From positions 92,056-156,055 of the forward strand of contig JBARIW010000018.1 in NCBI GenBank assembly GCA_049799955.1: a stretch of 64,000 nucleotides of DNA, written 5' to 3'. The notes under the pieces were generated by a model. That model saw only the letters and a program-made list of their open reading frames with translations, had not been told where the DNA came from and ran no database searches. Positions 25,557 to 34,026 of the stretch are shown here, in pieces; the stretch's first letter is position 1; each line of letters begins with the position of its first letter. This DNA is from JBGTFE01 sp049799955. Its GTDB lineage: Bacteria; Acidobacteriota; Blastocatellia; Pyrinomonadales; Pyrinomonadaceae. The position numbers and the translations under genes are program-made.

Positions 25557-25652
25557 TTAAAGAAATGATGAAGTATGAATGATGAACGATGAATTAAAGA
25601 AAAATTATCTTATATTCATCGTTCATCATTCATACTTCATCATTTCTTTAAA
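25557..25652. repeat. Perfect 38-bp inverted repeat made of ATGATGAA-type units
   Basis: The arm at 25557-25594 and the arm at 25615-25652 are exact complements over 38 bp. Both are built from degenerate units (AATGATGA, AGTATGA, ATGATGA, ACGATGA). The loop is 20 bases and AT-rich. It starts at the end of clpX. The same type of unit appears at 31199-31238 and 58768-58828. Confidence 0.93.
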
Positions 25653-25773
25653 TTCTTCACAAAAAACTGGCAAAATTCATTTAAAATGTTCTAAAATTAA
25701 AATCTCAGAACTAATAATCATTTACCCATAACAAGACAGTAATTTTTTCCGAGAAATTTAATCCCTTAGTTTT

Positions 25774-28197
25774 ATGCAAGAATTTACAGACCAGATGCCC
25801 GCAAACATTTCGCGTTTCCCGATGGTGCCGATTCGCGATGTCGTTATTTTTCCTTTTACCAAAGTCGCCTTTAAAATCGGTCGTCCGAGCTCGGTAAAAG
25901 CTTTGGAACAGGCGATGCTTTCGGAGAAAAACATTTTTCTCGCCACGCAGCACGACGCGACGGTTGACGAGCCGAATCCCGAACAGATTTACACGGTCGG
26001 CACGCTTGGGCGCATTCTTCAGGCGCAAAAACAGGACAACGGGCAAATCAAGGTCGTCGTCGAAGGACGCGAGCGCGGAGAGGCTGTGCGCTTCGAGCAG
26101 GACAGCGAGGGAATGTTTTTCGCGCTGGTGAAAAAAGTTTCTTCGGTTGACGAATCGGGCTTTCGCACCGACGGGCTTTTGCAGAAAATTCACACGCTGG
26201 TCGAGCAGTTTCTGCGCGTTTCGCCCGACGCTTACACGGACGCGCTTCACGCATCTTTACGCGGAATTTCCGCCGCGCAGATTGCCGACGCGATGTCGTC
26301 GCATCTGCGCATTCCGGTCGAAGAAAAACAGAAACTTCTGGAAACATTTTCCGTTCAGGAACGCCTGCAAAAATTAATCGAGATTCTCGAAGTCGAAATC
26401 GACAAAAAACAGCTCGACCGGACAGTTCACGCGCGCACGAAAAAGCAGATGGACAAGCACCAGCGCGAATATTATCTGAACGAGCAAATCAAGGCGATTC
26501 ACAAGGAGCTCGGACGCAAGGACGACAAAGCCGAACTCGACGAGCTGAAAAAGAAAATCGAGGAAGCCGGAATGACCGAAGAAGCCAGAGACAAGGCTTT
26601 ACAGGAATTCGCGCGTCTCGAAGCAATGCCGCCGATGTCCGCCGAATCGACCGTTTCGCGCACATATCTCGATTGGCTGATAAATGTTCCGTGGCAGAAC
26701 GCTTCGGAAGAAATCAACGATTTAAACGAAGCCGAAAGAGTTTTGAACGAAGACCATTACGGCTTGGAAAAAATTAAAGAACGCATTCTCGAATATCTCG
26801 CCGTCCGCCAGCTCGTCAAAAATCCGAAAGGCACGATTCTGTGTTTCGTCGGCGCGCCCGGCGTCGGAAAAACCAGTTTAGGAAAATCAATCGCCAACGC
26901 GACGGGCAGAAAATTCGTTCGCCTATCACTCGGCGGCGTTCACGACGAAGCCGAAATTCGCGGTCATCGCAGAACGTATATCGGCGCGCTGCCCGGACAA
27001 ATCGTCCAACTGATGAAACGCGCCGGAACGGTTAATCCCGTTATCTTGCTTGATGAAGTCGATAAACTCGGAAAAGATTTTCGCGGCGACCCGTCGGCTG
27101 CTTTATTGGAAGTTCTCGACCCCGAACAAAACAACACCTTCCGCGACCATTATCTCGATGTCGATTACGATTTGTCGCACGTTTTCTTTATCGCCACGGC
27201 AAACGTTTTGCACACGATTCCGCCTGCATTGCAGGACCGTCTGGAAATTTTGCAGTTATCCGGCTATACCGAGCGCGAAAAAGCGCAAATCGCCACGCGT
27301 CATTTGATTAAAAAACAGGCGGAAGGCAACGGTCTCGATGCCGAAAAAGTCCAGTTTACCGAAGACGGAATTCTGGAAGTTATCCGTCATTACACGCGCG
27401 AAGCGGGCGTGCGCAACCTCGAAAGAGAAATCTCTTCGTGCCTTCGGAAAGTGGCGAAAAAATATATTATCTCCAATCAAACCGAAGATTTTAAAGAAGT
27501 AATCGACGCCGAAAAAGTGCGCGAGCTTCTCGGCACAATCCGTTTCCGCAAACAGGACATCGCCCGCAAATCGGAAATCGGCTTGGTCAACGGGCTTGCA
27601 TGGACGGAAGTTGGCGGCGACGTTCTCCAGGTCGAAGCAACCATCGTCAAAGGCAAAGGCGAAGTAACTTTAACCGGAAAGCTCGGCGAAGTTATGCAGG
27701 AATCGGCGCGCGCCGCTCTGACCTGCGTTCGCACTCGTGCCGAAAAACTCGGCATCAGCCACGACCTTTTCCGCGAAAAAGATTTGCACATTCACGTCCC
27801 CGAAGGCGCAATCCCGAAAGACGGACCTTCAGCCGGCATCACGATGGCGACCGCGATGGTTTCCGCCCTGACCGGCAAACGCGCCCGCCACGACGTAGCC
27901 ATGACCGGCGAAATCACGCTCCGGGGAAAAGTCCTGCCCATCGGCGGCGTCAAGGAAAAACTCCTCGCCGCCCACCGTTTCGGCTTAAAAACGATAATAA
28001 TGTCAAAGGAAAACGAAAAGGATTTAGCCGACATCCCCGAAGAAGTCCGCGAAGATTTGACCATTCACACGGTCGATATGATTGACGAAGTCCTGAAATT
28101 CGCCCTCGAACCCGACAAAAGCGACGACATTTTAGAAATGCCGCCGATTTGGACGGGCGATAAACCTGCTTCCGATATTTCGGCGGCGATTGAATAA
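25774..28197 (+). CDS. lon: ATP-dependent protease Lon
   Basis: Lon is a soluble AAA+ serine protease that removes damaged and regulatory proteins. This 807-residue protein has the N-terminal substrate-binding domain, the Walker A motif GAPGVGKT at residues 360-367, and the C-terminal peptidase domain with the Ser-Lys dyad: S686 (in DGPSAGIT) and K727 (in GGVKEKL). It ends the tig-clpP-clpX-lon block. The leader of about 120 bp after the repeat hairpin may hold its own promoter. Confidence 0.97.
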   Translation: MQEFTDQMPANISRFPMVPIRDVVIFPFTKVAFKIGRPSSVKALEQAMLSEKNIFLATQHDATVDEPNPEQIYTVGTLGRILQAQKQDNGQIKVVVEGRERGEAVRFEQDSEGMFFALVKKVSSVDESGFRTDGLLQKIHTLVEQFLRVSPDAYTDALHASLRGISAAQIADAMSSHLRIPVEEKQKLLETFSVQERLQKLIEILEVEIDKKQLDRTVHARTKKQMDKHQREYYLNEQIKAIHKELGRKDDKAELDELKKKIEEAGMTEEARDKALQEFARLEAMPPMSAESTVSRTYLDWLINVPWQNASEEINDLNEAERVLNEDHYGLEKIKERILEYLAVRQLVKNPKGTILCFVGAPGVGKTSLGKSIANATGRKFVRLSLGGVHDEAEIRGHRRTYIGALPGQIVQLMKRAGTVNPVILLDEVDKLGKDFRGDPSAALLEVLDPEQNNTFRDHYLDVDYDLSHVFFIATANVLHTIPPALQDRLEILQLSGYTEREKAQIATRHLIKKQAEGNGLDAEKVQFTEDGILEVIRHYTREAGVRNLEREISSCLRKVAKKYIISNQTEDFKEVIDAEKVRELLGTIRFRKQDIARKSEIGLVNGLAWTEVGGDVLQVEATIVKGKGEVTLTGKLGEVMQESARAALTCVRTRAEKLGISHDLFREKDLHIHVPEGAIPKDGPSAGITMATAMVSALTGKRARHDVAMTGEITLRGKVLPIGGVKEKLLAAHRFGLKTIIMSKENEKDLADIPEEVREDLTIHTVDMIDEVLKFALEPDKSDDILEMPPIWTGDKPASDISAAIE

Positions 28198-28201
28198 AAA
28201 A

Positions 28202-28270
28202 CTGAATAACTAATAAAAAGTGAATAGTCTAAAGTAATGAAACATTTTGGCTATTCACTTTTTACTTATT
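28202..28270. repeat. Repeat hairpin after lon
   Basis: AATAAAAAGTGAATAG (28212-28227) pairs with CTATTCACTTTTTACTTATT (28251-28270). The stem is interrupted only by a few bases and has a loop of about 23 bases. It lies between lon and a converging gene and probably ends lon transcription. Confidence 0.75.
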
Positions 28271-28292
28271 GTCAGGGCATTAAATTCACACA

Positions 28293-29369
28293 TTAATACT
28301 TGTCAAGCAGCTTGCCGGTTGCATCGTACACTTCAAGATAATCTGGTACTCCTATTGCAGCGCGTCGCCTGACATAAATATCATTATTGGCGCAGCTATC
28401 GGCAAAGAATTTCTTATTGTCGTTAAGATAAATTCCCGTATGAATCATATACCACCTGCCCCTCTGCATCGGTCCGCCGGGAAAGAAAGCCGGAGTCGGG
28501 TTAATCGGCTCGACGTTGGTTGACACCCCGTTCGCCTTCCACGTTCTGAAATAATACGTTGTGATCTGCGAGCCGTTATTACCCGGCGACGAGCCGTTCG
28601 CCCACCCCATCGGAACGCCTCCGGCTCCCTGGTCGTAGATAGTCCAGTCAATGATTATCAAATAGATTGTCGGGTCGATCACGTTTAGCTGTTCGATATA
28701 GCCCTGCATTTCCCGTTTAAAGAGGTTGGTCGGCTGAAATGATAGAGTGTAATAGTAATTAAATGTACCGGCGCTCGGCTTCGCGTATTTATAGACCATC
28801 ACCTCAGAGAGCTTTGCCGGATTCCACGGCGGGCAGCAAGCGTTCGGCGGCTGATTCAGGTCTTTCGGCGAGCCGACTCCCAACATGCCGTAATCACCAG
28901 TCTTCGGATATCCCCCGAAGGTCGTCGCAGTGTTAGTATCATTGTCAACGGCGAGAACATCTGTTTGGGGTAAGCCACTAGCCATAACGTTAGAAAGAGT
29001 AACCGAGCTAAAATAATATGTCTTGTTATTGGACATGGTAATGTCAACTCTGGCGATATTGAAACCGGTGACGACTTTTGATTGCCCGCTTATATAGATC
29101 TCCACGGCATCTATAGGCGCACCCGGAGGCAGGTAGCGAAATATGTCATAACATTCGTTGTTCAAACCCTGGAAGTCGCAAGATCCGCTGAAAGGTGTGC
29201 CCTGGTTTTCATCTAATTTCGGGTCGTTCCAGGCAAACTTATGGAAGACTGGCGGAGTACTGCCGCTCTTTTCCCAAATAGTGAGCCAAATTGGCGCGGC
29301 GGTCGCAGCCTGAGCAAAAGCTGCCATGAAGGCAATAATAATAATCGTTTTAGCTAAATTAAAATTCAT
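28293..29369 (-). CDS. Secreted protein, unknown
   Basis: This 358-residue protein has a signal peptide (about residues 1-24, cut after ATA). The mature part is rich in Gly, Pro, Asn and aromatic residues and has several cysteines (for example CDFQGLNNEC and ACCPPW). I do not recognise the family. The composition suggests a beta-rich extracellular or outer-membrane-associated protein. It starts with a good ribosome binding site (AGGAG) and has no close neighbour on the same strand. Confidence 0.7.
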   Translation of the reverse strand: MNFNLAKTIIIIAFMAAFAQAATAAPIWLTIWEKSGSTPPVFHKFAWNDPKLDENQGTPFSGSCDFQGLNNECYDIFRYLPPGAPIDAVEIYISGQSKVVTGFNIARVDITMSNNKTYYFSSVTLSNVMASGLPQTDVLAVDNDTNTATTFGGYPKTGDYGMLGVGSPKDLNQPPNACCPPWNPAKLSEVMVYKYAKPSAGTFNYYYTLSFQPTNLFKREMQGYIEQLNVIDPTIYLIIIDWTIYDQGAGGVPMGWANGSSPGNNGSQITTYYFRTWKANGVSTNVEPINPTPAFFPGGPMQRGRWYMIHTGIYLNDNKKFFADSCANNDIYVRRRAAIGVPDYLEVYDATGKLLDKY

Positions 29370-29586
29370 CGGTTTTCTCCTAAATTTAAATGGGATGCTT
29401 AGTCGAAGCGTCTTTTCCGTCGCCGCATCTGTTTAAGCGACAGCCGCCTGCGAGTGTATTGCGGGGACGATTTCCCGTAAAATTTTTCCGGTAAAATAAC
29501 CTTGAATTATTTTTGTCGGCAAAGAACCGGACGATTTGAAACGCGAGGATTCAAATATCAAGCGGCGCGTTTCGGGTTTTTAACTA

Positions 29587-29615
29587 GATTATCGAAGCTT
29601 TCTGCTTCGATAATC
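29587..29615. repeat. Perfect 12-bp inverted repeat
   Basis: GATTATCGAAGC and GCTTCGATAATC surround a 5-base loop. No T-run follows on either strand, so it is a hairpin of unknown use and not a clear terminator. It lies in the 518-bp gap (29370-29887). The rest of that gap, apart from the 21-bp repeats, shows nothing I can name. Confidence 0.6.
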
Positions 29616-29733
29616 ACGCGCAAAGCGACATCATTGCCGCAAAATGCGCGGCGAATCTCGAAAAAAGTGTCGTCGTTCTCCTAAATTAGGAAGTCAATCT
29701 CGCTCGGATTCACGGCAGTTTCGTAATTTACGA

Positions 29734-29880
29734 CCTCGACTTCGCTTTAAGTGACCTCGACCTCGAAAAAAGTGAGCTTGACCTCGCTTTTTGTGACCTT
29801 GATGTCGAAAAAAGTCTCTTTAACCTTGAAAAAAGCCGCGTCAATCCCGCTTTTTTCGAGATTGACGCGATTCAAAGCGA
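29734..29880. repeat. Seven tandem 21-bp repeats with coding character on the minus strand
   Basis: Seven degenerate 21-bp units (for example CCTCGACCTCGAAAAAAGTG plus A) lie end to end. On the minus strand, in the same frame as the gene at 29888-30361 and just past its stop codon, they read as 7-residue blocks: TFFDIKV, TKSEVKL, TFFEVEV. Alternating hydrophobic and charged residues suggest beta strands. One unit later a stop codon ends the frame. See the finding on this tract. Confidence 0.8.
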
Positions 29881-29887
29881 GCTTTGC

Positions 29888-30361
29888 TTACGGGTTTGGC
29901 GGATTATCCGTCTTTTTAGCGCGATATGCGAAACGTTGTCCGAGCGCGTCAAGCAGTTGGTCGAGTCCGCCGCTGTCGCTGCCGCCTTTTCTTTTTGCCG
30001 CATGGTAAATTTCCAGCGCCGCGACGTATAAATCGCTGCCCGTAAGCTGCATCGTGTCCTGTAATTTTTCAAACAGGATAGCCAATGCCACGTAAATTTG
30101 ATTCAAAGCGTTATAAAGGTCTTCGTCCTGACGCATTTCCGCCGCGTCGAACGAGCGCGGCAGGAATGAATCGTCCTGTTCGGCAAGCGCCAGACCTGCC
30201 TGAACGAAAGCGCGGCTTTTATCGCCCATTCGCGGAAGCTCGCGTTTTTCCTCGGTTGTTAAGCTAATTAAAAAGGGGAGAAGCGCGATAATCTGATTGA
30301 TTAAATCCAAAATTTTATCGCGGTCTGCCGTTGAAAGAGTGGCGTCTATTTTGTTTTGCAT
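29888..30361 (-). CDS. Helical protein, unknown
   Basis: This 157-residue protein is mostly alpha-helical by composition (ILDLINQIIALLPFLISL, then LYNALNQIYVALAILFEKL). It has no signal peptide and ends in a short polar tail (KTDNPPNP). AAGGAG precedes the ATG. I do not recognise the family. Its frame continues open beyond the stop codon into the 21-bp repeat tract, so an ancestor may have had a longer, repeat-built C-terminus. Confidence 0.65.
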   Translation of the reverse strand: MQNKIDATLSTADRDKILDLINQIIALLPFLISLTTEEKRELPRMGDKSRAFVQAGLALAEQDDSFLPRSFDAAEMRQDEDLYNALNQIYVALAILFEKLQDTMQLTGSDLYVAALEIYHAAKRKGGSDSGGLDQLLDALGQRFAYRAKKTDNPPNP

Positions 30362-30578
30362 AAAATTTCTCCTTATGCAGTTTGTACGGGCAAAAAGGCT
30401 TTTGTCCGGTGGACGAAAAATTTGGAAGCGGAGAACCGTTTGTTCAAATGCTTCGCGGAAGCGAAATAATTCTAAAAAGAAATGGAATTATTCCCGAAAA
30501 ACCTTTTGAACCCCTTGAAGATTTTGCTATGCAGGTATATTGACGCAGGTTGAGAAATTTGTCAATAAAAAAGTTTGA
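30362..30578 (+). other. Gene-free stretch with a possible gene remnant
   Basis: No gene I can support. A plus-strand frame without an early start codon is open from about 30370 to 30543 and reads like protein near its end (for example IIPEKPFEPLEDFAMQVY). The only in-frame ATG (30448) leaves 31 codons. An inverted repeat AATAATTC...GAATTATT lies at 30463-30490. Confidence 0.25.
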
Positions 30579-30666
30579 GTAGTGGTAAACGGTAAGTGGT
30601 GAGTGGTAAGTGAAGAAAAGAATTCTTCCTCTTACACTTACTACTCACCACTTACCGTTCACCACT
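30579..30666. repeat. Tandem-repeat hairpin (GTGGTAA unit)
   Basis: Units of the type AGTGGTAA, CGGTAAGTG and GAGTGGTAAGTG (30579-30614) pair with CACTTACTACTCACCACTTA-type units (30632-30666). The loop is about 17 bases. It lies just past the stop codon of the DUF4440-like gene. Confidence 0.88.
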
Positions 30667-30676
30667 AATTTTCCGT

Positions 30677-31123
30677 TTATTTTGCGATTGGCGTGCCTTG
30701 CCCGGCGATGAGAAGCCATTTGCCGTTTAGCTTTGCAAATGTGTTAGTCCATCGATTTTGCCCGCCGAGGTCTTGCCCTTTGTATGTGCCTTTGTCCGTC
30801 GTGCGGTATGTAACGATTGCCGAAGCGCCGTAAAGCGAAACTTTCATATCGTCGATTTTTGAAGATTCAAACTTCAAATCGCCCGATTTGAAAAGCGCAA
30901 TCAATTCCGTTTTAGTCAAAAACATGCCGTACGGGTCGGTAAGAACTGCGCTGTCGGCAAAATATTTTTCAAAAGAAGTTGTTTTGCCTATTTGCAGGTC
31001 GGCTGCCATTTCCTCTTCCATTTTCATCAACGTCTGCTCGACAGACATTTTCTTCTGTCCGAAAGCGAGCGCCGAAAGCATCAGCATTAAAGCAATAAAA
31101 ATAATAATTTTTTTCATGTTCAT
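30677..31123 (-). CDS. Secreted NTF2-like (DUF4440/SnoaL-type) protein
   Basis: This 148-residue protein has a signal peptide (residues 1-22, cut after AFG) and one NTF2-like domain with the pattern FEKYFADSAVLTDPYGMFLTKTELIALFKSG and GKWLLIAGQG. This cone-shaped fold is used for many small ligands and enzymes, so no reaction can be assigned. AAGGA precedes the ATG at 31123; a second ATG lies 6 bp inside. Confidence 0.72.
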   Translation of the reverse strand: MNMKKIIIFIALMLMLSALAFGQKKMSVEQTLMKMEEEMAADLQIGKTTSFEKYFADSAVLTDPYGMFLTKTELIALFKSGDLKFESSKIDDMKVSLYGASAIVTYRTTDKGTYKGQDLGGQNRWTNTFAKLNGKWLLIAGQGTPIAK

Positions 31124-31198
31124 TTTTCCTTTTCGATAAAATTTTGTTTTGTAAAAGCTTCAGCCGGAGAGTTCGGAGACGAGAGGAAAACGGATGCA

Positions 31199-31238
31199 GA
31201 AAAATGATGAATTATGAACAATGAATGATGAATTAGGA
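31199..31238. repeat. Single-arm tandem repeat (ATGATGAATT unit)
   Basis: Degenerate units AATGATGA, ATTATGA, ACAATGA, ATGATGA lie in tandem with no facing arm. The unit family is the one used at 25557-25652 and 58768-58828. The rest of the 31124-31478 gap, apart from the hairpin at its end, shows nothing recognisable. Confidence 0.65.
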
Positions 31239-31383
31239 AAGTGTCTTTCAGAATATCAATGCAAAGTCGTGAATAGTATTTTCTTAAAGGCAATGATTCA
31301 CGGCTGAAAGTCAATGTTTTATGATGGTGGAGGAAGAATCCGCTATGGACTTTTTAAGTGGGAACTACTATGATGATTCGAAC

Positions 31384-31455
31384 GGAAAATGGATAACGGA
31401 TAGTAGATAATTAAGAAGTTTTTATTATCCATCATCCATTTTCCGTTATCCATTC
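31384..31455. repeat. Tandem-repeat hairpin (GGATAACG / ATTATCC unit)
   Basis: GGAAAATGGATAACGGATAG (31384-31403) pairs with the units ATTATCCATCATCCATTTTC and CGTTATCCATT (31424-31454). It ends about 24 bp before the next gene, which does have a ribosome binding site (TAGGAG). Confidence 0.85.
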
Positions 31456-31478
31456 AATTCACTTAGGAGAAAAATTTA

Positions 31479-31928
31479 ATGAGTAAAGCGGAATCGGCGG
31501 ATTTGATATTGAAGCTGTATGATTTGAGGCGCGAGGAGACAATGCGCGAGGCGCGAAAGTGGTTTGTTACTTTTATGCCCGAAACGACGCAGGATGTGAT
31601 GAAGGCAATGCTTGACGACGCGAGCAGCGCATATTACCGGATGGTCATTTCCTACTGGGATATGGCGGCGGGCTTGGTTAATCACGGCGCAATAGACGCG
31701 GAAATGTTTCTCGATTCGGGCGGGGAATGTGTGTTGGTTTTCTCGAAAATCGAGCCTTTTATCGAAGAGCTGCGGGCAATTGTCGGCAGCGACAAGTTTT
31801 TGAAAAATCTCGAAACACTGATTATGACGATTCCCGACGCGAAGGAAGTTCTAGCCGGTCGGCGCGAAATGATTAAACGAATGGTGCAGGCGCGCGCGGA
31901 GATGGCGTCTAAAAAGGCTGAAAATTAA
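31479..31928 (+). CDS. Helical cytosolic protein, unknown
   Basis: This 149-residue protein has no signal peptide or membrane segment and is predicted to be helical (EETMREARKWFVTFMP, then AGRREMIKRMVQARAEMASKK). The central part, SAYYRMVISYWDMAAGLVNHG, is well ordered by composition. I do not recognise the family. A TAGGAG lies before the ATG. It precedes the membrane/YEATS-like pair, but a strong promoter sits between them. Confidence 0.6.
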   Translation: MSKAESADLILKLYDLRREETMREARKWFVTFMPETTQDVMKAMLDDASSAYYRMVISYWDMAAGLVNHGAIDAEMFLDSGGECVLVFSKIEPFIEELRAIVGSDKFLKNLETLIMTIPDAKEVLAGRREMIKRMVQARAEMASKKAEN

Positions 31929-31937
31929 AAAAATGTT

Positions 31938-31965
31938 TGTATTTTAGTCCAAGTATGTTATATTG
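31938..31965 (+). promoter_or_regulatory. Extended -10 promoter of the membrane/YEATS-like pair
   Basis: TTGTAT (31938-31943) and TATATT (31960-31965) are 16 bp apart, and TG lies one base before the -10 box (TGTTATATT). It drives the genes at 32010 and 32577. Confidence 0.6.
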
Positions 31966-32009
31966 CGTTGCATAAACTTAATTAACTTCCGATAACGGAG
32001 AAAATAAAG

Positions 32010-32537
32010 ATGAACGACATGCTAAATTTTCTTAATGAGAATCGCAATGGTATCTGGGTTCTTTTCCTGATTTTATTCGGCTTTATAATATTGGCGCATT
32101 ATCTTTCCTGGGTTTTCGGGTTAGGACGATTTAGCGGAGATGGAGCGAGAACGCGGCAGCCGTTGAATTTTGTCTTTGCCGAAGCCGTAATAAAAATCAT
32201 CAACGATTTCCGGCACCTTCTGGCTTTAGTACTGGTAATTGTTTTTGCTTCGGCTCTGGCTTATGCCTTGTATATCGGACACGAACCGTCCGACGGAAAA
32301 ACTGCTGTTGAAAATCTGAAAGAGTCATTGCAGGGAGTTATGGCGACGCTCGGCGGTTTAGTCGGCTCGATTATCGGTTATTATTTCGGCGAGTCTTCAC
32401 GGGTTGGTTTAAATCAGGCAAATTCGCCGAATCCGGCGAATCCGCAGAACACGACAAACCCGCCGATTCAAAAACCGCCCGACAACGCGTCAAACAATCC
32501 GACCATCACAGAAGCGCCGACTCCGCCGGGGATTTAA
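32010..32537 (+). CDS. Membrane protein, possible partner of the YEATS-like protein
   Basis: This 175-residue protein has three hydrophobic segments: about residues 15-37 (IWVLFLILFGFIILAHY), 71-91 (LLALVLVIVFASALAYALYI) and 109-130 (VMATLGGLVGSIIGYYFGES). The tail is a disordered run rich in Asn and Pro. It has no signal peptide. The last membrane segment with GSIIGYYFGE resembles membrane components of predicted bacterial conflict systems, including proteins named 'YEATS-associated'. The YEATS-like gene starts 39 bp downstream, and the pair has its own extended -10 promoter. Confidence 0.65.
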   Translation: MNDMLNFLNENRNGIWVLFLILFGFIILAHYLSWVFGLGRFSGDGARTRQPLNFVFAEAVIKIINDFRHLLALVLVIVFASALAYALYIGHEPSDGKTAVENLKESLQGVMATLGGLVGSIIGYYFGESSRVGLNQANSPNPANPQNTTNPPIQKPPDNASNNPTITEAPTPPGI

Positions 32538-32576
32538 GGCTTTCTAAAAATGACTTGGTTTGCTAAAATTGAATAA

Positions 32577-33053
32577 ATGTTTATAGATAATCCAATTAAA
32601 GACCAGCTTGACTTAAAAATTATCGACACTGTTTTCGACCCCAATATTTACGGTGCTTCGGAGAATCCCGTTTTACCCAGAAACGCGAAGTCCGACGAAA
32701 TGAAGTTTAACGTTCATTATTATGAACGGGACGGAACATTTAACTATCAGGTCTGGCTTTTTCTCGCCGGAAACGATTTGCCGTTTGTCGATAAAGTTAC
32801 ATATCAACTGCACGAATCGTTTGATGAGCCGTTTCGAACCGTAAACCGAACTCCGGCTAATCCCGACTGTCGACTGGTGATTTGGACTTGGGGAATTTTT
32901 CAGGTCAACGCAAATATTTACGACAAAAACAATCGTCTTTATGTTTTGACGCATCAGCTCAATTACGGCAACCAACTGAAAGAGTTTAACGACAAAATCA
33001 AATCTATTCCTGAAAATCCCGAAGCGACATTTGGCGCGACGCTTGTTGCCTGA
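32577..33053 (+). CDS. Prokaryotic YEATS-like (pYEATS) domain protein
   Basis: The core of this 158-residue protein matches the YEATS beta-sandwich: KVTYQLHESFDEPFRTV (the YEATS 'hxLHxSFxxPxR' strand and turn), then a polar stretch and VIWTWGIFQVNANIYDK (the 'GWGEFxxxIxI' strand). In eukaryotes this fold reads acyl-lysine on histones. In bacteria, pYEATS proteins occur with membrane or effector proteins in predicted immunity systems. The partner here is the membrane protein just upstream. What it binds is unknown. The start has no clear ribosome binding site, so it may rely on coupled translation. Confidence 0.65.
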   Translation: MFIDNPIKDQLDLKIIDTVFDPNIYGASENPVLPRNAKSDEMKFNVHYYERDGTFNYQVWLFLAGNDLPFVDKVTYQLHESFDEPFRTVNRTPANPDCRLVIWTWGIFQVNANIYDKNNRLYVLTHQLNYGNQLKEFNDKIKSIPENPEATFGATLVA

Positions 33054-33129
33054 TGTTTTTAGCCGGAAATTTCCAGCCATGCGCGAACGGACGGATAAAA
33101 ATTATCCCGGTCGCAAACACCTGCCGTAA

Positions 33130-33714
33130 ATGAAAATAACTTCCGCCGAATTTATCAAAAGCGCGTTTAATGAAACTCATTGGACGACGGACGGCTTGCC
33201 GGAGATTGCTTTTCTCGGTCGCTCGAACGTCGGAAAATCGAGTTTGATTAATTCTCTTTTGCAACGAAAAGGCTTGGCGCGAACATCCAATACACCTGGA
33301 AGAACGCAGAGCATTAACTTTTTTTTGATAAACGAGCGATTTTATTTTGTCGATTTGCCCGGCTACGGCTACGCGAAAGTTTCAAAGACGATGCGCGCCG
33401 ATTGGGGCAAAATGGCGGAAGAATATCTGGCGGAAAGACAGGAGCTGGCGCTTTCGATTCAACTGGTCGATTCGCGCCACAGCCCGACCGAGTTGGATAA
33501 GCAGCTTAACGAATGGCTGGTATTTCACCGGAAAAATCACATCGTCGTCGCTACCAAAGCCGACAAGCTTTCCAGCAATACATTGAGTAAAAGCCTGCGG
33601 GAAATTGAAAATACTTTAACGGGCAGCAAAATTATCGCCTATTCCGCGCATACCGGAAAAGGCAGGGACGCGCTCTGGCGGGAAATCGGCGAAGGGTTAG
33701 GGCGTAATACGTGA
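33130..33714 (+). CDS. engB: Ribosome biogenesis GTPase YsxC/EngB
   Basis: EngB helps build the 50S subunit. This 194-residue protein has the G1 loop GRSNVGKSS at residues 30-38, G3 DLPGYGYAK near residue 76, and G4 TKADK near residue 142. The C-terminal residues GRNT and the stop codon TGA are encoded by the first units of the repeat array that follows. Confidence 0.95.
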   Translation: MKITSAEFIKSAFNETHWTTDGLPEIAFLGRSNVGKSSLINSLLQRKGLARTSNTPGRTQSINFFLINERFYFVDLPGYGYAKVSKTMRADWGKMAEEYLAERQELALSIQLVDSRHSPTELDKQLNEWLVFHRKNHIVVATKADKLSSNTLSKSLREIENTLTGSKIIAYSAHTGKGRDALWREIGEGLGRNT

Positions 33715-33780
33715 TACGCAATACGTAATACGCCAATTCGGAGTAAAAACGTATCACGTATCACGTATTACGTATTACGA
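33703..33780. repeat. Tandem-repeat hairpin (GTGATACG / CGTAATACG unit) after engB
   Basis: Units of the type CGTAATA, CGTGATA, CGCAATA, CGTAATA (33703-33732) pair with CGTATCA and CGTATTA units (33750-33779). The array begins inside the engB coding sequence and contains its stop codon. The same unit family is used at 37091-37165. Confidence 0.9.
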
Positions 33781-34026
33781 AAAAAAACGCATTTTGGGGT
33801 TGATTTCTTCAACTGAAACGAGTAATAATTAAACATCCGAAAAACTCTTGGGTTTTGAGAAAGCTGTAGAGCTTAATTTTTTGGAACATATCTTGACGGA
33901 ACTTTCCATACTATTTCAACAGGGTTCGGGTTTTAATTAATTGTTAATTTAAATTACAGACATGATTCAGACTCCGAATCCCCGGCGAACTGCAAAATTA
34001 CCCCTTGAACAAACGGTTATAAAACA
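33781..34026 (+). other. Leader region of rho
   Basis: This stretch (with the repeat, a gap of 312 bp) contains no gene. A TTGACG at 33893 is followed by TACTAT only 10 bp later, so I do not call a promoter. Bacterial rho genes often have long leaders through which Rho limits its own synthesis, but no specific element is visible here. Confidence 0.3.

Noticed and set aside
24235..25652. A CRISPR array made of the tandem repeats near clpX
   Set aside because: The units are only 7-9 bp and contiguous, and they turn into their own complement. There are no spacers and no cas genes.
33893..33914. A promoter for rho (TTGACG with TACTAT)
   Set aside because: The spacing is 10 bp, far too short, and no other -10 box lies 16-18 bp from the TTGACG.
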